In this document: in pieces, positions 55,872-64,000 of the stretch
Layout of the letters: the number at the start of each line of letters is the position of its first letter
Position numbering within the stretch: the stretch's first letter is position 1
Assembly: GCA_021399435.1 (NCBI GenBank)
Contig: JAJTUP010000048.1
Location: 248,001 to 312,000 of the forward strand
Length of the DNA stretch: 64,000 nt
Source of the DNA: Diaporthe sp. PMI_573
Lineage: Eukaryota; Ascomycota; Sordariomycetes; Diaporthales; Diaporthaceae
Direction: 5' to 3'
Position numbers and translations under genes: made by a program
Notes under the pieces: model-generated
Seen by the model: only the letters and a program-made list of their open reading frames with translations
Database searches by the model: none
What the model was told of the DNA's origin: nothing

Positions 55872-56073
55872 CTTCAGACTGGTACTACAATACTACCACA
55901 ACTCCAAATTGACCGAATTAATTGAAAATAAGTAATTAGGACTAGTTAGTACTAATTAGTACTAACTTTTACTTATTTACTTGCCCTTGGTAGGTGCTAG
56001 GGTTGGTTAAAGTTAGTAGATTTGGTTAAAAGTAGCGGGCATGTAATAATGATGGCTGACTAGTAAACCACGT
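55872..56073 (-). repeat. Right terminal inverted repeat of pogo-type element
   Basis: The complement starts ACGTGGTTTACTAGTCAGCC and ends CCAGTCTGAAG. This copy keeps more C and G at the tip than the left one. Confidence 0.85.
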
Positions 56074-56178
56074 TATACTTTTATATTAATAGAAAAATAA
56101 AAGTTTATAATTTCTCTATATAAACTTTATATAAAGAAACTATAAAACTTAAGTTTTATTAATAGAAATTAATATATA

Positions 56179-56386
56179 TGTTAAATGGCCTTTGCCATAT
56201 AGTGTAATGTATGTATATACATGTCTATATAATTGGTTCTAAATTCGTTAATGTTTATCTAAACTATGAAACAAGTAGAGAAGTTCGTACACAGACCTAA
56301 GAGGTCTGCATACACTCCCTTGCCTGCTTACTTATCCTCCCTAGCTAATATGGCTATGTACGATTAGCCTCAATACTATTCCAACA
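56179..56386 (-). repeat. 3' LTR of copia element
   Basis: 208 bases; on the minus strand it starts TGTTGGAATAG and ends CATTTAACA. It contains the palindrome CAGACCTAAGAGGTCTG. It differs from the other LTR mostly by transitions. Confidence 0.92.
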
Positions 56387-56924
56387 CTAGGGGTCTTTTA
56401 TTTTCTAATTATACACTCCCTTTAGGCTAGTCGAGCAAGTTGAATTGCTTGTATGCCCTTTTCCTATAATAAATAAAATCACCCTGCCTAGACAGGTTAT
56501 ACTGCCATGGTTTTAGTAGGCGTACAATATAAGTAAACCCCTAATTAGTGGTCCACATCAAGCGCCTTTCGTACTAACTTTTTCAACCTTCTTTTCAACA
56601 CCCTTTCTGACCTGCTTTCTAACTACTTTTTCTCACAACTTTCATCATACTAGCCAGAAGGCTAGAAGAGACTGTTGCCTGTAACTCACTCGTACGAGTA
56701 AGCCTTTTTCCCAGTTAGTTGAGGTGGTCTGTGCACAGCGCCCTTCTAGTGCCAGCACAAAAACCTCACGCCTTTCGCCTTTTACTTCAACCTTCCCTCT
56801 TCCTCTTCTCTATCACACAACACTCTCTCTCTCTCTCTTACACACATATACACATACCTTGTATGTTGTGCAATCCAAAACATCTTCAAAACTTACCCCC
56901 CATTATCACCAAATCTTTCGTACA

Positions 56925-57727
56925 ATGTCTGATCATGGTTCTTTGCGCGGCCCTTACGGGTCGCCTCTCTCTCCGTATGCTTCGCCTATGCCTACGTCTG
57001 CCATTATAGCACCTGTCCCTACTCCACAGACAGGCCCTGCCTAGTCTCCTCTCACGCCTCTCTTCGGTACTTTAACATACATTCCTGGTCCGACTATAAG
57101 CTATCAGATTGTAACCCTCCCGACCAGTCACTTTCTAAATCGTACTTTCCTGGCCTCCCTCATCATCAATATCCATACAACCCTTTTCCCACTATTATTC
57201 CTATTCTAACATTTTCAAAGAACACTAAGCATACAATTGCTACACTCCCCTCACACAACATTCAAATACTGTGCAATATCAATATACAGCTAGTCGACAT
57301 CATCACCTACATCATTTATTGTCCAAGCTACTACTACGCGATCCTGATTCAGTCACATAGTTAGGATAGCAATCAATACACCAAATACTCGCACAGTTCG
57401 CCTAATATACGCTGGTTCGAGGGGTATTTTCAGCTACCTAGATTTCAGGGGAGTACTTATACAGGTTGCGTCTAGCAGTCACAGGGTCGCCAGTACCCTC
57501 ATCATGAGAACTACCAGCTACGCAGAGCCCGTACTCGTAGAAGAGGTTGTAAAGATTATGGTAGCCGTAGTAGTGGAAATAGTCCAGACAATAGTAGCCC
57601 GGGACCCTCTCATGGCCCAGTAACCTTAGAGGACATCAAGTAGAAGATCAAGCAGGAGGATGCGGGTTTCATAATTAATCCATATACCTTTAAACATATA
57701 GTCGAGTAGGCATATCCTAGGTCTTAG
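56925..57727 (+). pseudogene. Extra antisense ORF within the copia element
   Basis: On the plus strand, opposite to pol, a reading frame starts MSDHGSLRGPYGSPLSPYAS. After a frame change near 57065 it continues rich in Tyr, Pro and Ser (DYKLSDCNPPDQSLSKSYFP, PHHQYPYNPFP), then RRARTRRRGCKDYGSRSSGN and SPGPSHGPVTLEDIK. It ends INPYTFKHIVE and YPRS. Only a handful of TAG codons, each a likely former CAG, interrupt it over about 265 codons. A CT-rich leader (about 56700-56924) with a CTCTCT run precedes the ATG, resembling a fungal promoter and 5' UTR. No family is recognised; it is neither RNase H nor a typical envelope gene. Confidence 0.6.
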
Positions 57728-57879
57728 GTTTGTATAATAATTTTCCTATACATTATAGCTAAAATTTAATTCTCCTCTTACCACCTTTTCTTTATATAAA
57801 TGCTCCCTGGTAATTGTGAAAAGTTTCCTATTATATGGTTACTAAATCCTATAGCTGGCCCTGTACAATCCTCTTGGGT

Positions 57880-58120
57880 CCTAGGTGTAGCCTTTAAAGT
57901 CTATTGTACAGCCTGAGGTGTCCTAGTTCTGTCCTAAAGGATCCTAACCATGTCCTGAGTTATCCTGGCCGTATCCTTATACATCCTAAAGTATCCTAGC
58001 CATGTCCTTCATACGTCCTAAAGTATCCTAGCCATATCCTTCGTATATCCTAGGTCTGTCCTAAGCCTGTCCTAGCTATATCCTTTATACGTCCTAGGCC
58101 TGTCTTCCTTCAGTCCTTAA
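57880..58120. repeat. Degenerate minisatellite between pol and antisense ORF
   Basis: About twenty degenerate units of 10-12 bases, of the form GTCCTAGCCAT / ATCCTAAAGT / CGTCCTAGG, follow one another. On the pol strand the unit reads AGGACATGGCT / AGGATACTTT. Confidence 0.75.
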
Positions 58121-58399
58121 ATTTTTATACAGCTATCCTACAGCCTTTTCTTCTTGTCCTTATACCCTCTAGTTAAGCACCTCTTCCCTTATTCCTCCTT
58201 ATAATTATGCCTTCCTCCTCTTTCGGTAGAGATAGTAAGGGTATTAACTAGTTACATAGTCTAGTTAGGAGGATGCTAGCTTTTTAGCTAGAGACCTAGG
58301 TTTAATTCCTAATATAACTCTATACCTAAATCATCTCCATCTTTTTACCCTTATTCCTTCTAGCTAAGGTGCTCTATGTATACCTCTACCCTGACCTTT

Positions 58400-61300
58400 A
58401 AAGTATTTATTAAGATCAGCTTTTCCAATACTCTATTTAGTACCTTCTTCATACAAGCATTAGCTAGGTTATCTTTCCTATCAATCTACCATACTTCAGA
58501 AATTTCTTTCTTTTCGTACGCTTCCTTCAGTAATATAATGTCAATTATCAGTCTCTTCTTATCTATCGTGCCCAGCCTAACCAGACAGTCGTATAGTAAT
58601 TTTAAATCTATATAGATAATAACCGAAATTCTTAGCATTTCTAAACAGCTTATAATCTAATTAAGTATCGTACTAAGTACTATACCACTATTAAATCTAG
58701 TCATCATTCTATACAGCTTACTCGCTAGTATACTTTAAGTTACTCTTTTACACTTAGTTAAGCTCTAATAGATAATGTTTCCATAGATTTCAAAGTCCTC
58801 TCTCATACAGCCAGTCTCTATTACTAGTACAATAATAAATCCTAGCTATAAGCTAAGATCCATATTGTTAGTAAAAGATCCGTCTATAAAAACATAAAGC
58901 TTCGTACGCTCTAGGTCAAGTAGAACAAATATAATCCCTCTCTCAGGGTTTTCCATCTACTACTTAATTCATACATTAAGTACCTCCATATCTTTCTTCT
59001 CTAGGTCTTTAATCTAGGCTACTAAAGATAGGTTATATGCTACTTCTGGTTAACATATTAAAGCAACATATACACCCCTCACACATTATACGACATACTA
59101 TTAGGGTACATCTTCAGCCTCTAGGTTAATCAGGACCAGATTTACTACTTGGCCCTTCTGTACAAAGGTAATATTGTCCCCATCAAACTCAATCTTCCCT
59201 CCATTAAACTTAATTAGCTATTTTAGACCTAGGGTTTGCTTATCCTTTACACGAAACTTTTTATTATATAGTTCCTCTTCTTCCTTTCCAGAAAACTAGG
59301 TAGTTATAAAGCCAAAGGTATCATCTATCTACATCCTAGTAATTCCAAAGTCGTACAGTCCATTTATAGTAAACAACAGACATAAATCATATATTAAGAC
59401 CTTCATCCCTAAAACTTCAGTATAGTATAAATAATATGTCTTATACTAGTATAGACCTAACTCTACTAGTCCGTATAATAGCTTCTAAATTAGGAGTATA
59501 GTTCCTAGTAGGTATTAATCACGCAGCTCTACTAGCAGCTCTACCAGAATAGTATAAGTAAGGGGGTCATATAATTAGGTATAGGCTTATATAATGTCCC
59601 TCAACTCTCCTTAGCAGTAAAAGTATAGTACAAGAGTTGGTCCTAGTATAAAAATAAGTCTCTAGCTTATCCTTTAAATGGTAGGAGCTTAGGTCAAGAT
59701 TGCCTCCTTCTCTAAGTCTCTATACCCTTATACAACAAGTCTGGATTTCTTTATTAATTTAGTTAACCTATTCTTTACCTCTCGTACCATCCTTATCTTA
59801 AAGATCCAAAGTCTATTATATTGGTTTACATTATACTAAATAAATTTAAAGACATCTTTACTAGCTAGTACGTCTATTTCTAGTACATCTAATTCCTCAA
59901 ACAGTCTTCTAGAAGCTATAATAATGTTATCTTGGCATAGTTTAACTACCAAATCATACAAATCTTTCTCCTTCTAGGTAAGGAAAATACTTAGCGATTA
60001 CTACATATACGTAACAAATATTGGTTATATAGCAGCCTTGTAGGGGTATCCTCTTCTCCTTGGTTAAATAGCTTATACGGTAGCCTTCCTTAGTTATCCC
60101 CTTTTCCTTAGCTAGGATTATTTTTATATAATAGGCTAAGGGGTATCTAATTCATCTTGGGGTATAGCTTCTACTATATAGTAATATGGCTTAACATATA
60201 TTACCCATATTTAAATTAGTCTATTTATCATACCTACTATAATTATATATCCCTCAATACTATTGACTTTATACAGTCCCTTCTACCCCTTATTTTCTCT
60301 CTAGATTAGGACATCACTTTAAATTAGTAGAGATAGGGTAGATTAGAGGTCCGGGCTATTTCTAGTATTAATCGTACGGTTGACTTCCACCTCGGCTCGA
60401 ATCATACATAATATCTTCATTACTTTCTAAACTACTAGTACTTATCATATAATATCTAGTAAGGGTGGCAAATCCTGTAATATCTATAAGTATACTCTAA
60501 AAACTAGAAGTGTTGGTACAATACCATTTAGTCCTGCAGTATCGTTCAGTACCTTTATGGCCATCTATAGGAGTATTTCGTTATTCGTATAGTAGCTAAT
60601 CTCAGCCTTTAGAATCTTAAAAACTCTTCTCAGGGAGCTATACAAGCGTTCAACCTTGCCCAAAGCCTAGTATACTTCTACAGGCATTTCTTTATATATA
60701 ATTCCCATAATCTTTACATTATTCTGAAATTTCTCTAAAGCAAAGTTAGTTCCTAGATTATATATAATGTAGTCTGGTAGACTAATATACGTATAGATCC
60801 AGCACTTACAGAGTATATTCTAGGTATCTCGTATAGAAAGAGAGCTAAGAAATATAGCTACTTAGAAGCTTGTATCTAAGTTAATTACATAAAGTATATT
60901 CCTTTCACCTAGGTATATAACGTTAATAACTACTTCGTAGTTAAAATAGCTTTTGTCTTTAATTAAGAACTTAAATCTCCTTAGTGATAGATCGTATAGT
61001 TAGTAGAAGTAGTAAAACTTCTAAATCTTCTCCAGGATTACCTCTTCAACATCATCATACCCTATATTCCTTAATAGCTTGTATAGCCTATCCATACAAG
61101 GGTGCCCAAATCATCTGTAGAGTCTCCTAAGCTATAGCTCTATAAGAAATACCCCAGCCTCTATATAGCTTGTATTAAAAAATACATATCCCTATTTCCT
61201 AACTACTAGAATTATTATATCCCCTTATATAATAACGTCTAATAGGTTATTAAAGTAGGCTTTTAGCCTATCTACATTATATAGAGAGAATAGAAAAGGG

Positions 61301-63363
61301 GTTAATATATCTAGGATATAGTATATAATACTTCCTAGTTAGTTTACAACCTTAATTATACTAACTGCTAAGATAGCATCACTATCACCAAATTTAACTT
61401 TAGCTATATCTACACCCCATTTAATCTTCATACCTAGGTTTTCTCATACATAGGCTAATACTTATAGCATCCCCACTATAAAAAACTTGGCAGCTCTTAT
61501 ATCCCAGAGCTCTCCCTAATACTTCATACTATATAGGTTATGTAGTACAAATTAGCTTGCCTCAGTCACTTTTAGGGCTGTATAGATGTCCTCCCCAGTC
61601 ATACAGTAATTAAATACAAAATCCACTAGATTCTATTAGAGAATAGCCTCGTCATCCATACCCCATGGATCAAATAGTAAGTCTTCCACTTCATACAGTA
61701 GATCCTCCCCTTTATACTCAAGCAAGTAGGTAGTAAACTTCTCTTCTTCCAGGATAGGTTCTTGCTTAAAGTCTTCACACACCTAGAGATATTATTTTCA
61801 TACATCTATCCTTTCCTTGTCTATATAGTTTATAGACCAACACCCTTCTTTCTTACACACAAAGCATTTCATTACTTTGGCTATTATACAATATAGTCTA
61901 AAGGGTTGTTATATAGGCTGACTTTAGGTTGTTCTTGGCCTAAAGAGAATTCGTAGTAAGGATTAGTAAATGTTTAGCTAAAAAGGGGTTTATAGTATAG
62001 ATTAGTGGTTATACAAAGTTCTCTAGTAGTCCTTAAAGTTCGAGCTGTACCATCTATCTACAAAATTAATTCCAGCCTCTTCATACAACATAAATTATTA
62101 AATAGAGTTTCTTTCTATAGCTACTTGCAGAGCTACGTAAAGATTTATAAATAAGGCCTTATATGTAGGTTTCTAGTTCATCATAGCTAGTTCCAACTCT
62201 AGTACTACGCGGCATGCTCTAATAACTATTATATATAGCACGATTTCGCCTTAGTACCCCTCTCTTAGAGCTCGTTATATAAGCTATAGTTTATCTAAGA
62301 GGGTTTCCAAAACCTCTAATAAGGTCTTGTCTAGGTTTTCTTTCCTTACTCACATAAATAACAAGATTGTCTAGTCTACCCAGTACTAGCTATAGTTCAT
62401 TATAGTGTTAAAGTACGTGTCTATAAGGTTATATACTTCATCCTACCTCTTGTCTGGCCTAATATAGTATATATAGAAGTCTTCTATATAACTAGAGAGA
62501 ATGTCTGGAAAAATTACATAGTATTGATCTTCAGTAATTTACAGTCATCTATAATAACTAATAAAGATTTATACCTTGTCATACAATAGATCGTAGGGCT
62601 TACTAGTATAGTTCCTGTCTTTTCTCCACCCCTTCTAGAAGGTAGATACTTGTTGAGGGTCTATTAGCCTATTATAGACAATTTAAGTTGAAGGTAGGTC
62701 GTATAGTACATTATCTATATAGACTAAATATACTATGAGCGCTGTACTATACTGTTGTAGAAAGTTGCCTACCTCTTGCATATATCTAGTACCCAGAGGT
62801 GCTTGTTATACAGGTTGTGTCTTAACCATAGGTACTTGTTGGTTTCTCGTTATCTCGTGTAATTAAACTCTTAGAGGTAGTAGTTCGATTATCTATTATA
62901 TATAGGCTAGTTCTAGTACTTATAGTGGGTAGTTTTCTATTACCTTCTTGGCTTTAATAAGTCGTAGAATCTAACTAGTATAGAGACCCTTTAATATTAG
63001 GATTCCTCTTGCCTTAAAGAGATTCAGGAGTACTTTCTTAAATATACGTTCCACTTTATTAAATTAATAGAAAGTCCACCCTTCAAAGTCATTAACTAGA
63101 GACCCTAGTATGTTGGCTTTACTTAGGTCTAGATAAATAATATCCATCATAACCCGTGCAAAGTATGTAGTAAGCTAGGTATCGTTCAGTAGGGTATCTA
63201 GATTAATATCTAGGTCCTAGTACCTTAGATTTGTCATGCTTTACCATACTTTCAGTAGTATTATACTTCCTTTGCTTATCTCTTTATATATTACTTAGTT
63301 CCGGCTACTTAAGCCTACTACTATAGCTAAAGCTGATGGTTCTAATATATTAGAGGATGACAT
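58400..63363 (-). pseudogene. Decayed gag-pol of copia element
   Basis: Gag begins at an ATG at 63363 (MSSSNILEPSALAIVVG) and includes LVNDFEGWTFY and FNKVERIFKKVLLNLF. The knuckle lies near 61830-61875. Integrase-like text (RFGHPCMDRLYKLLRNIGYD, SYFNYEVVINVIYLG, GKVERLYSSLRRVFKILKAE) lies at about 61110-60530. Reverse transcriptase and the following region run about 60120-59000, with IKFNGGKIEFDGDNITFVQK near 59200. RNase H text (VFIDGSFTNNMDL) is near 58880, followed by IYQSLTKCKRVT. Dozens of stops, mostly TAG or TAA where Trp or Gln is expected, interrupt the frame, so no protein can be made. Confidence 0.85.
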
Positions 63364-63713
63364 CTTGTATAGTATTTTTCAGGTTATCTATAAGGTATTC
63401 TCTTTATCATACATTAGCACACACTGCTTCTTCCTAGTCGTACAAGGTCTTGGCTATAGATATATTCCGTCTGGCGTTCAATATAGCAGTCTTGATTTGT
63501 ATGATTTTGAGAAGATTTCGTCTTCCAGGGGTATTCTCTTCCTTCCTAACTAGCAGGGAGGTCGAGATAGCCTCTAGGCTCTTAGTATAAGTATATAATT
63601 CTAGTTACTTCTATGTCCCGTCTAGCGTTCTACAGCTGTAACTATGGAGTCGTACCAGTACTCGTCTCTTTACTCTTGCTAATCTGTAATCGTACCAAGC
63701 AATCACTAATCAG

Positions 63714-63921
63714 TATTAAATGGCCTTTACTATATGGCGTAATATATGTACATACGTATCTGTATAATTGGTTCTGAATTCGTTAATGTCTGTCTAAACT
63801 ATAAAACAAGCGGGGAAGTTCGCACGTAGACCTAAGAGGTCTGCATACACTCCCTTGCCTGCTTACTCATCCTCCCTAGCCAATATAGCTATGTGTGATT
63901 AGCCTCAGTGCTATTCCAACA
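63714..63921 (-). repeat. 5' LTR of copia element
   Basis: 208 bases, the partner of 56179-56386. Its terminal CA has become TA on the minus strand, consistent with RIP. The two LTRs match along their full length. Confidence 0.92.
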
Positions 63922-63926
63922 ATATA

Positions 63927-64000
63927 TAACAATATATTTATATATTTTAAATTAATATAGTATTAGTAATATTTAATTTAAAAAAGAAAAATTCTACCTA
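63927..64000. other. AT-rich sequence beyond copia element
   Basis: Extremely AT-rich to the end of the window, similar to 53427-53748. It probably continues a decayed repeat block. Confidence 0.5.

Larger units (their letters stand above)
53749..56073 (-). mobile_element. Fot1/pogo-type DNA transposon, RIP-inactivated, long TIRs
   Basis: The 2.3-kb element is flanked by TA dinucleotides. Its terminal inverted repeats are about 200 bases (53749-53951 and 55872-56073) and differ mainly by C/T and G/A changes. Both contain the near-palindrome around ACTAATTAGTAC. On the minus strand a decayed transposase reads ARIFSIPRTTLRDRMNN (HTH_psq type), then RGFPIQLSSVEDMANLLLAL, and YNFNKTSFMMGV at the DDE domain. 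It ends with a zinc knuckle, RRCGNCNKTGYNARTC, near 54190-54140. Many in-frame TAG and TAA codons replace expected Trp and Gln. The family is Tc1/mariner superfamily, Fot1/pogo group. The element cannot encode active transposase. Confidence 0.88.
56179..63921 (-). mobile_element. Ty1/copia LTR retrotransposon, complete structure, coding region RIP-mutated
   Basis: The 7.7-kb element lies in minus orientation. LTRs of 208 bases flank it, and a 5-bp target duplication ATATA is present at 56174-56178 and 63922-63926. Read on the minus strand, the order is gag, a CCHC-like knuckle (CFVCKKEGC near 61870), integrase, reverse transcriptase and RNase H. Integrase before reverse transcriptase identifies Ty1/copia. 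A purine tract (AGAAAATAAAAGA, complement of about 56396-56410) lies just inside the 3' LTR. An additional antisense reading frame occupies 56925-57727. Confidence 0.92.

Overview
The window is nuclear DNA of a filamentous ascomycete (Pezizomycotina, most likely Sordariomycetes). The evidence is short GT-AG introns with CTNAC-type branch points, a PTH11-like receptor, a CE15 glucuronoyl esterase, fungal-only families (DUF1776, DUF3445), palindromic CCTAGGTAGG tracts, and transposons whose stop codons look like repeat-induced point mutation (RIP). I could not fix the genus.

Layout. 0.3-7.4 kb: an intact trio consisting of a Baeyer-Villiger-type FAD monooxygenase, an UNC-93-like transporter and a zinc-less MDR oxidoreductase. 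8.2-9.1 kb: a decayed FMN monooxygenase (NTA/DszA type) cut off by a repeat. 9.8-11.2 kb: an accessory transaldolase. 12.6-13.9 kb: secreted glucuronoyl esterase. 15.3-16.7 kb: alpha/beta hydrolase. 17.1-21 kb: conserved genes (Yth1/CPSF30 CCCH protein, thioredoxin reductase, small Tyr/Gly/His protein). 21-28.8 kb: gene-poor, with AT-rich relics, a possible small gene and an intronless kinase-like gene. 28.8-32.3 kb: NmrA-like reductase and a membrane-anchored DUF3445 (heme-dependent oxidative N-demethylase-like) protein. 34.9-45.5 kb: mostly conserved genes (DUF1776, secreted FKBP, RPEL protein) plus a frame-broken coiled-coil/TM gene. 48.9-50.5 kb: PTH11-like seven-helix receptor. 53.4-64 kb: an AT-rich transposon block with a Fot1/pogo-type DNA transposon beside a complete-structure but mutated Ty1/copia retrotransposon.

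Main unexpected result: several introns in unrelated accessory genes are copies of one another. One family (104-105 nt) occupies four introns and a second (165-194 nt, plus one truncated copy) occupies five. Between them they are in the monooxygenase, transporter, FMN-monooxygenase pseudogene, hydrolase, DUF3445 and receptor genes. Their ends coincide with splice sites that restore the expected protein in every intact gene. These are introner-like elements, meaning mobile or recently multiplied spliceosomal introns. None was seen in the conserved genes of the window.

A second unusual point is the copia element. It carries an extra open reading frame antisense to pol, preceded by its own pyrimidine-rich leader, near the 3' LTR.

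All gene models were built by eye from splice signals and reading-frame continuity. Coordinates are exact where exon joins are given and approximate in decayed regions.
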